Shown piece by piece: positions 23,276 to 33,986 of a DNA stretch of 64,000 bases; within the stretch, counting starts at the first letter, position 1, and each line of letters opens with the position of its first letter. A program made the translations under genes and the position numbers. The notes under the pieces are model-generated. The model did not search any database, was not told the origin of the DNA, and was given only the letters and a program-made list of their open reading frames with translations. The stretch lies in contig JAWWNJ010000011.1 of assembly GCA_037176885.1 (NCBI GenBank), positions 2,418,001-2,482,000 of the forward strand, written 5' to 3'. This stretch comes from Favolaschia claudopus (taxonomy: Eukaryota > Basidiomycota > Agaricomycetes > Agaricales > Mycenaceae).

Positions 23276-24171
23276 GAGCTCGTTGAGTTTGGCTGGCAAA
23301 CGGCGTGCGTTACGATTGAAGCGCCCGGGACAACGCTCCATGCTAATTCTCAGTGCTCACCAGATGTCTTTTCATGTCTCTCCACTCAGGCTCCGCCGCT
23401 TCCGAATGAACGGTCTTATCAGCTCCAGCAGTCCGTCATCTGTTCAAGCGACTCTGTATATTGTATGTTCTCTTTCCTTGTCAAGCACCTTGATTTCGTT
23501 AGGCTTGGCGATTTATTTCGAGCTCTCTGGGTACTCGCACGAGTCGCAATCTCTCTCTCTCGGGCCCGCTCTCGAGCTCACGTTAGAGCGTATGTTGCCA
23601 CCATAATTCTCAAGAGGCGTCCGATCTTCTTATCACTCCCACCATCAACTTCACGTGCATCAACACCCCCTTCCATATCGGGTTGACAGCTTTTGGCGGG
23701 AGTCGACACCGTAGCCTGCTTCCGGCCTTGAACGCGACTGTTCATTGACTTGGCTATATCATTGACTGCTGCTACTAAGGTTACTCCCCACCAGTTTGAC
23801 AGAAATCATGAATTTTGAGCAACGAGTGACTGTTTGATGCCATACAACAACCATACAATCTTTTCGCAGCAAAGAGTCTGGAATCGCACTCAGAAAGCCT
23901 CAGTTCTCGTGTAGTCTCTAATGGACATCCAAAAGGGCCCCAAAGCCAGCTCATTGACGCTATCCGACCGTCTGAGGTTGAGAACGCAGACGACTCCCGC
24001 CAAAAACTGTCAACTCGATATGGAAGGGGGTGTTGATGCACGTGAAGTTGATGGTGGGAGTGATAAGAAGATCGGACGCCTCTTGATAATTCTCGAAACA
24101 CGACTGACATCACACCATCAACGGAATTCTCAAAAGTTTCCACGCCAACATTCGCGTCTTTCTTTTTCTTA
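23276..24171. other. Spacer between the MITE and the hAT transposon
   Basis: About 900 bp. A stretch at 23342-23606 reads as a hydrophobic ORF in one frame and might be a gene relic, but no family signature is visible. Confidence 0.4.
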
Positions 24172-24341
24172 CCCAAAGGTAGTGTACATGGCAGAACTGT
24201 TTCGGGTCAGTTCTGCCAGTCTGCCGGGCAGAACGGCAATTGCCAGGTGGCGGCGGAACTGGCAGAACCAAAAAAGGAAATATTTTCCGGGCCAGATTTT
24301 TTTCATTCATGCGCTTTGTACCGTAGAAAAACAAGGTGTAT

Positions 24342-26005
24342 CTAGGTAGAACCAATACCTTTGGATGCAAGAAGACTTGCTAAGTCCCATGTAGCACTGT
24401 CGTCCTTGCCCACCCGAATATCCACGTCATCACGGACAATCAAAGCTGCGCCACTGTCAATGCGATCCAATTCGTCCAGGTCGTAGATCAAAGGCACGTC
24501 GGTGGGCTCCTGGCGCATCGGTACAGCAGGACGTGCTGCTTGCTCGGCCGCCAATTCTGCCTCCCAAGTATTCAATTCAGCTTCAATCTGCTCCGGTGTC
24601 ATCTGCTCGATGGGAACACCGATGCCGTCGCCGTCACTGATATTCTCGACAATGAGGGGGGGCTTCCAGGTGAAAGATGCCTCGAGATCATCGACGAGGT
24701 CGACGTCGATGCCGGGCTCAGCCCGTGTGTGCATGTGGCCGTGTTTCCGATGAACAGGAAGTCCGGCCGCGCGGTGTTGTTGGTAGATGTGATAGCTGTA
24801 GTTATTGCGTAGCTTTCCCAAGGATTCGAATGTAGGCACGGAGAGGTTGCAGCGCTTCACTCCTTGGATGCCGGATAGGCCAGAAAACAACCGCTCAACC
24901 TCGGCGGCATGAGGGACGATTGAAAAAAGGGTGATAGCCAAAACTTTGAGCGGGTTCTTCTCACCAGATATAGGAAGTCCCTCCCACCATTCCTTCGCAT
25001 CGGCTGTCGATCCAGCAAAGACTCCCTTGCAGAGGTAGTAATTCTGCATGTCCTCCATCAACAATCCCGCCCGGTTTGCATTCCACTTCCATTTCATAGC
25101 GATTTCCCCGGCAGTTTTGCACATTTGCTCAAAGGTCCGGCTTTTAGCGACTTGAGACACAGCGAGTTTTCGGCAGCGCGGATGAAGGAACAACGCGAGT
25201 GCATGAACATCGGTATTCATCTCTTGAAACTCTTTGACGAAGGTGGTCCGCGCATGATCAAGAAATCCCCAATCCTCGCCAGGTAAGCGTTGGAGCGAGA
25301 TGGAAGAAACATGCTTCGCACACCGAAGCAGCTCAAGCATGCAGTCTGCCAGATTGACTTCTCGATTCTCGAGATTGCCAATGGCATCAACGAGCGGCTT
25401 ACAGACCTTGATTATCTGGTCGAGCCGCTCCCAATACTGCAAATTCATGACCCATTTAATAACATTTGCCGAGACCGGAGTCATTCCGTTGGTTTTTTTC
25501 TGCGCATCTGGCCGTGAGCAGACTCGCACAAGTGCCACTCTTGATTTCATACATCAGATAACTACGAAATCATTCAAGATGTCAAGCTTACCTATGCACA
25601 ACAACGCTCAAGGCCTGTAAGATAAGAGAATACCATCGGGATTCAGTCCTGGTTTTCAGAGACCGCCCTTGTTTAATAGCCTTGGCTTCCTCCTCCAATT
25701 GACCGCCCCAATAATGTGAGCTATTAAAAAAGGAAACGATGGCCGCAGTGGCGACAATGAATTCCTTGATTCCCGGGTACGAAACAATTTTGCCGAGGAT
25801 AGTATTGATACCGTGAAGAAAGCACGCAAAGGTCTAAATGGGATTTGAGATGGGTGTATTGAAAATATGAGAGCAATCCTTACAAGAACCCATGGAAATT
25901 TGAATTCAAATTTCCGTCGCAAGGACTGCATCACCGTAGGATTATCCGTTGTCAATGCAATAACATTCTCCCCGTCTGCTATGTCCATCTTGCCCATCGC
26001 ATCGG
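24342..26005 (-). pseudogene. hAT transposase, 3' part (disrupted by Copia)
   Basis: C-terminal two thirds of the transposase. It begins directly at the Copia target site with the codons for DAMGKMDIADG, and includes ALTTDNPTVM with the second catalytic Asp. After two introns it continues through YWERLDQIIKVCKPLV and the dimerisation region LAITLFSIVPHAAEVERLFSGL, which carries the catalytic Glu, followed by a C-terminal acidic tail ending SKGIGST. Frames are open on both sides of the insertion, so the gene was probably functional until Copia landed. It lies in the same orientation as the N-terminal half at 31629-32433. Confidence 0.85.
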
Positions 26006-26364
26006 TGTTAAAGTTCGGTGGCGGGTAGTGCCGGTGCAGACGGAGAAAGACGAGCGGGGCGTGGGGGTAACGAGCGTGATGTCCCGTCGATGCGGGAGTC
26101 TAGTAATATAGATAGTTAGCTCTTCACTCAGCCAAGATGGTGGACAGAATCAATGTATTAAGTACCTAGTAATATAGATAGTTACTAGGAATAAGATGAG
26201 TAAAGTGTAAGTAAGTAATGAGAGACAAACGCACGCTCTTCACTCAGCCAAGATGGTGGACAGAATGAAGAGCGTCGTGTACGGTACGTAACACTATATA
26301 CTGAATATTAACCGACGCGTAGGGCGGGCTCCGTCCCGACTTGCTCCGACACCAAATCTTAACA
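26006..26364 (-). repeat. 3' LTR of the Copia element
   Basis: 359 bp, identical by eye with 31270-31628. It contains a duplicated CTCTTCACTCAGCCAAGATGG-type block and two TAGTAATATAGATAGTTA blocks. Confidence 0.95.
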
Positions 26365-26371
26365 CTCCCCC

Positions 26372-27563
26372 TCAAGTCGCGCGGAGTCCCATTAATTCAC
26401 GGAAGTGGTGAAGCTTGACGCGGGGGAGAGCCTTGGTGAAAATGTCGGCAACTTGGTTGTCCGTCGAGACGTAGAGTACGACGATGATTTCCATCTCTAG
26501 CGCCTCGTTGACGTAGCGGTAGCGAATGTCGATATGTTTGTTGCGGGGGTTGACGAGACCGCTGCGGATGAGCACAATGGTGCCCTGGTTATCGCAGTGA
26601 AGTGGGGTAGGGCCGAGCTGGATGTCGGCGAGTTCCCCAATGAGGTTCCGGAGCCAAGTAACTTCGCGCGCGGCGCTTGCGGCGGCGATGTACTCGGCTT
26701 CGGTGGTGGACAGCGCGATGATTGGCTGCTTGCGGGATGACCAGGAGATGGGGGCGCCGTCGAATAGGAAGACGTTGCCCGAGATGGAGTGGCGATCGGG
26801 GTGAGAGGCGTGGTCGGCGTCTGTGTAGCCGACTAAGCCGGAGTCGTCCAGTCCAAAGGTAATAGCGAAGTCCTTGCTGCCGATGAGGTAGCGAAGGACG
26901 CGCTTGGCGGCGTCCCAATGGATGCGTTTGGGCTTCGACATAAAGCGCGCGAGGAGGGACACGGCGTAGGCGATGTCCGGGCGCGTGCCGATTGCTGCAT
27001 ACATCAGCGAGCCGATGAGCTGCGAGTATTGCGAGAAGTCGGCGTCGTCGTCGCTGGCGCTGTCGTCGTAGAGGTTGACGTGAGGGTCGAGAGGGACGGT
27101 GAGAGGGTGTGCCTGGGTGAGGTTGAAGCGTTTAGCGAGGGTGTCGACATAGGCGCTTTGCGACATTGTGATGCGTCGCGCAGCGCGGTCGCGGCGGATC
27201 TCGAATCCGAGCAGCCAGCGGACTGGCCCAAGGTCCGTGATCTCGTAGAAGGCGGCGATCTCGCGCTTTACAGCTGCGCACGCCGTCTTCGAGTTGGAAA
27301 GAATCTTGCTATCATCGACATGGATGCCTATGATGATCCCAACCTCGCCGTCGAAATAAAAGAAGACCGCTAGGTCGTAGGCGCACCGTGAAAACCCCAA
27401 GCGCTTCATCAGAAGCGCCACCACCGTCTTATACCATTGCCTTCCCGCCTGCTTCAGCCCGTAGAGCGCTTTGTGTAATAAGCACACGAGATTTTCGTAC
27501 CCGGGTTTCTTGAAACCCGGTGCCTGTTCCATGTAGATGGTTTCTTCGAGGTCGGCGTTGGTG
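26372..27563 (-). pseudogene. Copia reverse transcriptase C-part and RNase H
   Basis: Reads on from the MITE with TNADLEETIYMEQAPGF, then the palm domain HVDDS that stands for the usual YVDD catalytic box, AIGTRPDIAYAVSLLARF, and RNase H with GYTDADHASHPD, SWSSRKQPIIALSTTEAEY and the Cys-poor tail HFRELMG. The frame is open to the stop just inside the 3' LTR. It is separated from the N-part of the polymerase only by the MITE. Confidence 0.88.
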
Positions 27564-27565
27564 TA

Positions 27566-28076
27566 CTGTACCATTTCGATCAATTCTCCCCGCCTGTGAC
27601 GCGTGACCCAAATATTCGAACTTTGGTGTTCTTAAATGCCTCTGAAGGACCGTGACACCTAAAAAAATTCATAAATGACTCAGAACACACCCTTTGCCTT
27701 ATCCACCATTCCCAGAGAACCTACAGCCCGCCGAAGGGCAGAAAACGGAGAACAATCGGGTTTGAGCGGAATTTCATTGATTTCAGGTGGGTTTGCCTGT
27801 AAAATACCCAGAAAATGAGCCAAAATCAGACAAAATCAGAACTACCCAGACCATATTCAAGACTAAAACATCAAAACGGACTTCGGGACGCCATTCGATG
27901 GAAGAAAAGCCTGTGGGAGCGAAAAATTCGATTTTTGGGCAATTTTCCGCTGATTTTGTGACTTATAATATCTGGGACATTCATAAGAGGCCTCGGTGAC
28001 CCGTGACAGGTACGAAAATATTCGTAAAAAATCGGCCCTGTGACGCGTGACATACGAATTGAATGAAATGGTACAG
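27566..28076. mobile_element. 511 bp MITE, Tc1/mariner-like (TA duplication)
   Basis: Terminal inverted repeats CTGTACCATTTC with TCAATTC close behind, 19 of 21 bases matching at the two ends, flanked by TA on both sides (27564-27565 and 28077-28078). CTGTGACGCGTGAC lies just inside each end. Removing it joins the reverse-transcriptase frame exactly (Ser-Ala-Tyr to Thr-Asn-Ala). No transposase inside. Confidence 0.82.
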
Positions 28077-28078
28077 TA

Positions 28079-30160
28079 CGCGCTGGAGAAGTCGATGTTC
28101 TCGGCCTCGAGATCGTACTTGGCGGCTAGGGCGAGCAGAAAGCGGAAAGTGGCGAGGGTCATGGTGGGGGACGCAGTCTCGGTGTAGTCGACGTTGTAGA
28201 TTTGTCGGTGACCGCCGGCGACGAGTCGGGCCTTGTAAGACTTGACTTGATTGTTTTCATCGCGTTTGCGGCGGAGGACGAAGGAGCAGGGAAGGATGTT
28301 TGCGTCACGTGGGCGATCGACTAATTCCCACGTGCGCCGCTCTTCCAGCTTTGATACCTCTGCTTTCATCGCCGTCTCCCACTGCTCGCTTTCTGGTCCC
28401 GCACGCGCCTCACCAACTGTCGGCGAATCGCCGTCCATCGCAGCAAACGCCGACAACGGACGCTCATCCCCAGCAAACGCGGCACGCGTCGCCATGAAGG
28501 CAACGGCACCGTCAGACCAATCGCTGCCTGCAAATGCGGCGCTGGCTGAGGAGTCGCTGGACGCGGGACTCGGCGGCACGATACTCGTTGGTACCTGTGC
28601 GGCACCGCGTCCACCGGTAGATCCAACGCCTTCGTCGATGTCGCGGAGCCATCGCGACTTTTGGCGCGTACGCGTTCCGCGCGTCAACGTTTCGGGCTCG
28701 GGCGAGAGCTCTGGGGGTGAAGGAGGGATGGAAGGGGTATTTGGGACAGCGGTTGGTGTTTCCGCAGGTGCTACAGGTGCGTGTTGAGTTGTGGGAGGAG
28801 TTTCTGGTGCTGATTTATTTGAAGGGACCTCGGGGGCTGCATTTGATGGTGCAGCGGGCGTCTTTGAAGCGTCGCGAGCGCTCTGAACACCCAACTCCCC
28901 CTCGATCGTGACGTCTGGAAAGGTAACGTCCTCGGACTCCCCCTCAAACCGCACATTTCTCTCCACGCTAATCTTCCGCTGCTCGGGCCAGTAAATTCTG
29001 TAGCCCTTTGCATTGCCGTCTATCCCCACCCACTTGCAAGGCTTCGCTTGGATGTCGATTTTCGACGCGCCCTCGAGCTTCACCCACACGTTCGCACCGA
29101 ATCGCCGGATAAGCGACAGATTGGGTTTATTACCCGTCGCGCGCTGGTGCGGCGTTGAGCCGATAGTTTGCGCTGTTTCCGTGCGATTGCGGAGCCAAGC
29201 CGCATGTGCGACTGCCTCAAGCCAGAGGAATCCCGGGAGGCCGGCGAGGTGAAGCATGGCGCGGCCGTGCGCGAGTAGCGTTTGCAGAACGCGCTCAGCT
29301 CTGCCGTTTTGGGCGGACGAATCGTGGACGGTGACGCGGTGATGTGTACCTTGATTTTTAAGGTACGTCTCCGTTTCTGTGCTCGTAAATTCACCGCCGT
29401 TGTCCGTTCCCCATTCCACCAGGTAGGTCGCGCCGCGGTGCACTTTCGCCCACGCCTCGTACTGTTTGTACGCGGCGAACGCCTCGCTCTTCTGCCGCAT
29501 CCCCGTCACCGCCACTTCATCCGACTTATCGTCAAGAAAAACGACAAAATACCGCTTATGACCCAGGGACTCTTTTGGCGAAGGTCCCCAGGTGTCGCTG
29601 AAGGTGCGGCCGCCGTAGGTAGTCGCGTTCGGGCTGGAGCGGGTTTGCGGGAAGGGTTCTCGCTTGAGAATTCCCATCGCGCAACCTTTACAGAAACCCG
29701 CCTCGTCGCCGGTAAGCTTTATTCCAGTGACGAGACCCTTCTTAAGCATGCTCTGCAGCCCGCGGATATCGGCGTGACCCATACGACAGTGAAATTCGTG
29801 CAAGGTGAGCGTTGTCGTCGTTGGATGGGCAGCGGTCATTGCGACCGGGTGTGGGGTGGGGGTTTTGGAGGCGTGTACCTCGAGCACGGGGTATAACCCG
29901 TTGCGTTCCTGTACCACGAATATGGGTGTGCGGTCAGGTTGGAGGATGTGGGCGCCCTCCTTCTCGAAGTGTACCGCAAGACCGGCTTTCGTCATGCGGC
30001 TCACTGAGATAAGGGTAAGGGGCATGTCGGGCGCATGAAGAACATCGACGAGGAGGAGCTCGATGGTTCGTCCTTGATGACGGACGGTAATGGGGACTTT
30101 ACCGCGTCCTCGGGCGTAGAAAACGCGGTTGTCGGCTGATCGGATGGCGATCGGCTCGAC
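28079..30160 (-). pseudogene. Copia protease remnant, integrase and reverse transcriptase N-part
   Basis: One long minus-strand frame. It has HYCPTRERFIELRD (protease side), PLTLISVSRM, the integrase zinc-binding HEFHCRMGH...CKGC, integrase catalytic Asp residues in DTWGPS and TDNGGEFTS, a Pro/Thr-rich linker, and RT beginning with KSYKARLVAGG and IDFSSAY, where the MITE enters. It is in a different frame from gag. The expected Asp-Ser-Gly-Ala protease centre upstream of HYCP is absent. Confidence 0.85.
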
Positions 30161-30161
30161 G

Positions 30162-31265
30162 TCACGAAGCTCGATGAAGCGTTCGCGGGTGGGGCAGTAG
30201 TGCTGATTCGACGGCGGTGAAGCCGCGGGAGACGATGCCCGCGTCCTCTAGTTTGGTGAAGTCGGTAGCGACGTCGGTGGCAGCAGCGAAGGCAAACGAG
30301 AAATTCGCATTACCTCCGTTGTTGTTGTTGTTGTTATTGCCGTTGCCGCCGCCGCCATTCCTCGACTTGCCGCCTCGTCCTCGTTTCCCCTTTCCGGGGC
30401 GCTGCCAATCCTTAGGGCGGTTCCCCTCTTTTCCGCCACCTTTTGACCAACAATCTCGCTTCCAATGCCCCTTCTTACCGCAATTATCACAGGTGTCGTT
30501 TGGACCCGCTGCGAGCGCCGCACCGCCGGTTGGGACGGTTGCTCCGTGCACTGCTATGTCGTCGCGTGCGATGCTACGGATTGCTTCGATGAGCATGTCG
30601 GCAGTATAGAGGGGAGGGGTATTGATGGGACTCATTTGAGTCGCCATTTGACGGATGGATTCTGCATTCGTAAGTATGGCGCGGACGTTGGTGCGCCAGC
30701 TGTCCGGGAGAAGGTGAATTACGATGCTTTTCTTCTCAGTGTCTTCCAGAACACCGCCGGCGCTAGCGTGTTCGGCGATGAGGAGGTCGAGCTGGTCAAG
30801 GTAGGGGCGGGGGTCGCTCTCGGAGTCGGGGCACTTGAGCTGGTGCATGCGGTCGACGAAGGATTGAGCGTGAAGCTCCCCCTGGTGCTGATATAATTTG
30901 CACAGGGTATTCCATGACTCCAATGCGGAGGTATCGTTTGCGATACGGACCTTGTGGGTCTCATGGATGGATTGAAAAAGGAGGGTGCGTATCTTTTCGT
31001 TCTGCTTCTCCCATTCATCCAAATCCTCATCATACTTCACAAGCGCTTTCTGGTGTGCCTCCTGGGCGGCTGCGTCAGCCTTGTCATCGAGAGTGGGCTG
31101 TTTGGGCGCAGTCGCCCGCCCGTTGATGTAACGGGCCTTCCCCATGCCCGTAATCTGCGACTTCAGCTGGGTTTTCCAGGTGACGAAGTTTTCGCCACGT
31201 TGCCCGAGAATGGGCAACCTGATGCGCGCTGGCGCATAGTCGTCGTCGTCGCCACGAGAGCCCAT
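30162..31265 (-). CDS. Copia Gag polyprotein part
   Basis: 367-residue ORF beginning MGSRGDDDDYAPARI right after the 5' LTR. The Gag capsid-like helical region (LESWNTLCKLYQHQGELHAQ, LPDSWRTNVRAIL) is followed by one CCHC zinc knuckle CDNCGKKGHWKRDC, then a basic Gly/Arg stretch and an Asn-rich run. The frame ends TLHRAS after crossing into the damaged protease region, so the stop reflects the frameshift, not a natural Gag end. Confidence 0.88.
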   Translation of the reverse strand: MGSRGDDDDYAPARIRLPILGQRGENFVTWKTQLKSQITGMGKARYINGRATAPKQPTLDDKADAAAQEAHQKALVKYDEDLDEWEKQNEKIRTLLFQSIHETHKVRIANDTSALESWNTLCKLYQHQGELHAQSFVDRMHQLKCPDSESDPRPYLDQLDLLIAEHASAGGVLEDTEKKSIVIHLLPDSWRTNVRAILTNAESIRQMATQMSPINTPPLYTADMLIEAIRSIARDDIAVHGATVPTGGAALAAGPNDTCDNCGKKGHWKRDCWSKGGGKEGNRPKDWQRPGKGKRGRGGKSRNGGGGNGNNNNNNNGGNANFSFAFAAATDVATDFTKLEDAGIVSRGFTAVESALLPHPRTLHRAS

Positions 31266-31269
31266 GACC

Positions 31270-31628
31270 TGTTAAAGTTCGGTGGCGGGTAGTGCCGGTG
31301 CAGACGGAGAAAGACGAGCGGGGCGTGGGGGTAACGAGCGTGATGTCCCGTCGATGCGGGAGTCTAGTAATATAGATAGTTAGCTCTTCACTCAGCCAAG
31401 ATGGTGGACAGAATCAATGTATTAAGTACCTAGTAATATAGATAGTTACTAGGAATAAGATGAGTAAAGTGTAAGTAAGTAATGAGAGACAAACGCACGC
31501 TCTTCACTCAGCCAAGATGGTGGACAGAATGAAGAGCGTCGTGTACGGTACGTAACACTATATACTGAATATTAACCGACGCGTAGGGCGGGCTCCGTCC
31601 CGACTTGCTCCGACACCAAATCTTAACA
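31270..31628 (-). repeat. 5' LTR of the Copia element
   Basis: 359 bp, identical by eye with 26006-26364; the ATG of gag lies 5 bp inside it on the minus strand. Confidence 0.95.
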
Positions 31629-32433
31629 ATCGGTGATAGTCTCAAGACACTTGTCTGCCGATCCACGGCTACCCGTAAGGTCATTTAGACCCAGAACCAC
31701 GGGATATTCACCAACTCCGGCTGCAAGGGAGCCATAAAGGCTCCGGCGCAAAGCATCCTCCCACCCATCTAACAATAGCGTCAACATCTTTCGCTTCTTC
31801 AACCTCTCGACTTCCTCCAAATGGACACGAGAGCTCTCAGACAACAACAAGCGGTTGCTCAGAACATAACGGGAGGGGATTTCATATGTGGGACGGATTG
31901 ACTGGACCCATGCAAGGAGATATGGATTGTGAGCTATGCGGAAAGCGCTGTTGCTGTGTACGACAAATCTAAGAAAGATATTTCCTTAATTGCGCACGGA
32001 TTTTTACACGAACAATTAACACATACCTGAAGAACTTCAAATCGGCATCTGCCTTTTGAACCGGTGTCATGGCATAGTCAACATATCCCTCCAAGGTTCC
32101 CGCACCCTTTCGTTTTTTCCGCGGCTCTGCCGAAGTCGATGCAGCTGCCGCCCCCGAAGTTGTCATTTCTGGGAGAAGGGAGGAAGACGGCTGAAGCGGC
32201 ACATTCCCTTTAGCTACAAGGTGCAGATGTGCCGCTTTGCGAATCTCGTCCGTGACTTTGGTACAAACGGTGAGATGCTTAATTGGGCGCTGGTCTCGCC
32301 CTTCAATCCGAGCGCCGGCAGGAGTGTCGCAATGATCACATTTCCAGAAATATCGATTGCTTTTTTCTGCCGCCTTGTCCAAGCGGGTGAAATTCTCGGC
32401 GAGAAGTTTTTCGGGAGGGCGTCCGCCAGACAT
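31629..32433 (-). pseudogene. hAT transposase, 5' part with BED-like zinc finger
   Basis: N-terminal third. The start MSGGRPPEKLL is followed by a zinc finger of BED type, CDHCDTPAGARIEGRDQR...HLTVC, then a Ser/Ala-rich linker and LEGYVDYAMTPVQKADADLKFFR. An intron follows, then the DUF659-type block with TLLLDGW bearing the first catalytic Asp. The frame runs to the target site of Copia within the codons for CLETITD and continues at 26005. This exon order matches complete fungal hAT transposases. Confidence 0.85.
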
Positions 32434-32632
32434 GGTCCAAAGAGACGACAAAAAATCGTTTCGACGGGATCTATATTACTTGACTACCGGCCCGTTGATT
32501 GGCCATCAGCCCGGTACCCCTCCTAGTTTTGCCAGGTTCTGCCGCAGCCCCTGGACCTACTGCCGGCAATTGCCAGTTTGGCAGAATTGATGGGCAGAAC
32601 TCTGCCGTTCTGCCAGCCACACTACCCAAAGG

Positions 32633-32849
32633 ATCCACTCAATTCTATGTTTCCAGGCTCTTTCTTTCTGTTCAAACGATGTGACTGACGTCTATCTCCC
32701 ATGACGCATCTCCGCCTCGCCTGGAACGCTATAAAATCTCCACCGTTTTGTGTCTCAGCTTCATCTTTCACACTTCAGTGAAGCCTTGAATCCTCTCCTC
32801 CTCCGCCCAACCCTCTCCCACCTTTCACCACCCACCCAGGCAGTTCAGG
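32633..32849 (+). other. 5' flank of the secreted-protein gene
   Basis: Short flank that carries the promoter; TATAAAAT lies at 32730-32737, 113 bp before the ATG. Confidence 0.5.
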
Positions 32850-33621
32850 ATGTTCGCTCTCCGCCTCGTCTCTCTCTTCTTCCTCGCCACCACCACATTC
32901 GTCTCCGCAAGCCCCGTCGCGGCCCCAGTTTTAGTTCCAGTCGCAGACTCGACTGTGCAACTCGAGGCGTTCGACAAACGCGCGTCCATCTCGAGCATCA
33001 CCGGCGTCCTGAACACACTGGAAGGGAAAGTGGGCTCGATTCTTCCGCAGATTGGTATGCTTTTTCCATCTCATACTTTTCTAAATACTCAGTTATGTAT
33101 GTTCATAGATAACCTCGTCGCAACCGCATCTGCCACCGAAGCGAACGTCGCCCCGCTCGTCCTCCAACTGACCACCGCCCTCAACAGCGCCTCTCTTTCC
33201 CTCACTCTCCTCGGGCTCGGGCTAAAGCGCCAAACTGAGGCGGACGTAGCGAATCTCGTCGCAGGACTTGTTTCGGTTCGTCTTTTGTTTTCGTAGCTCT
33301 TCGCCTCTTCTGTCCTAATTTTAGTTTCATCTATTCTAGGACATTGCCACCTCGTTGAACGGCCTCGAGGGGCTCGCCTCCTCCATCCCCGGTCTTTCCG
33401 GTCTCACCGGAACCGTAGACGTTGCGCTCAACAGCGTCCTTGTCAACCTCAATGGCCTTCTCGCGGGGATTCTTGGAACTCTTGCAGGACTGTATGTGTT
33501 TTTCTTCTCGAATTCTTGCGTTCTTGAACTCATAGCGTTCTGCCTCAATAGCCTCGGCCCCGTAACCGGCATCCTCAGTGGTTTGGGTCTCACTGGCGTT
33601 TTGGGCTCTCTCGGGCTGTAA
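32850..33621 (+). CDS. Small secreted helical protein with Kex2-type site (four exons)
   Basis: Starts with a signal peptide (MFALRLVSLFFLATTTFVSASP), then a short pro-region with a Lys-Arg cleavage site at AFDKR/ASISS. The mature part is composed of repeated amphipathic Leu/Val/Gly helices: SITGVLNTLEGKVGSILPQ, LVLQLTTALNSASLSL, GLEGLASSIPGLSGLTG and LNGLLAGILGTLAGL. It ends LGSLGL. There are no cysteines in the mature part. Three introns (after ILPQ, after LVAGLVS, after LAG) have GT-AG ends and keep frame. This is a typical basidiomycete secreted helical protein of unknown function; surface activity is a guess. Confidence 0.75.
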
Positions 33622-33986
33622 ACTGCCTTTCATCACACACTATCTCTCGTCCGAGAGCTTCGAGGCAGGAGGTGGGATTCATTTGATACCCACGGACCTT
33701 TCATACCAATGGACAAAATTGATTGAATACGATTAATTGACTATATACTCCTACCTCATTTGTAACACCTTCCTTCATTTGTACACTACAGTCGGCATAC
33801 GAACTACAATACTTGATAATTGCAACAATTGTGAATTGAAGGGTTGATTCATTCGCCGAGTCTTTGAAGTGTGGCGGCAGTCAGACGAAGCAGTTTCAGT
33901 ACTTCGAGTCTTTCTTTCATATCGTACACTTCGAGTGCCTTGCCCATAATACACGCTGCGTTCTGTACTCTAGTAGAAGCTACAAC
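33622..33986. other. Spacer between convergent genes
   Basis: About 365 bp separating the 3' ends of the secreted-protein gene and the minus-strand membrane protein; nothing else seen. Confidence 0.5.

Larger units (their letters stand above)
26006..31628 (-). mobile_element. Ty1/Copia LTR retrotransposon inserted in the hAT gene
   Basis: Identical 359 bp LTRs (26006-26364 and 31270-31628) start TGTTAA and end TTAACA, and the 5 bp duplication ATCGG lies outside (26001-26005 and 31629-31633). On the minus strand the order is gag, protease region, integrase, reverse transcriptase, RNase H, the Copia order. A GAGGGGGAG polypurine tract precedes the 3' LTR. Two lesions are visible: a frameshift with loss of the protease active-site motif, and a MITE in the reverse transcriptase. 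Confidence 0.95.
24180..32624 (-). mobile_element. hAT DNA transposon, split by a Copia insertion
   Basis: Terminal inverted repeats TAGTGT(N)4GGCAGAAC at both ends (24180 and, inverted, 32624) are flanked by the exact 8 bp duplication CCCAAAGG (24172-24179 and 32625-32632), the hAT hallmark. Several GGCAGAAC motifs in both orientations lie within 100 bp of each end. The transposase gene runs on the minus strand. Without the 5.6 kb Copia insertion and its 5 bp duplication the element would be about 2.8 kb. Confidence 0.93.

Noticed and set aside
23274..23606. Possible membrane-protein relic in the spacer
   Set aside because: Hydrophobic in one frame only, no conserved loop or splice sites; not enough to call a pseudogene.
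27863..28054. C-terminal extension of the Copia polymerase (CTISFNSYVTRH...)
   Set aside because: This is MITE sequence read through from the reverse-transcriptase frame.
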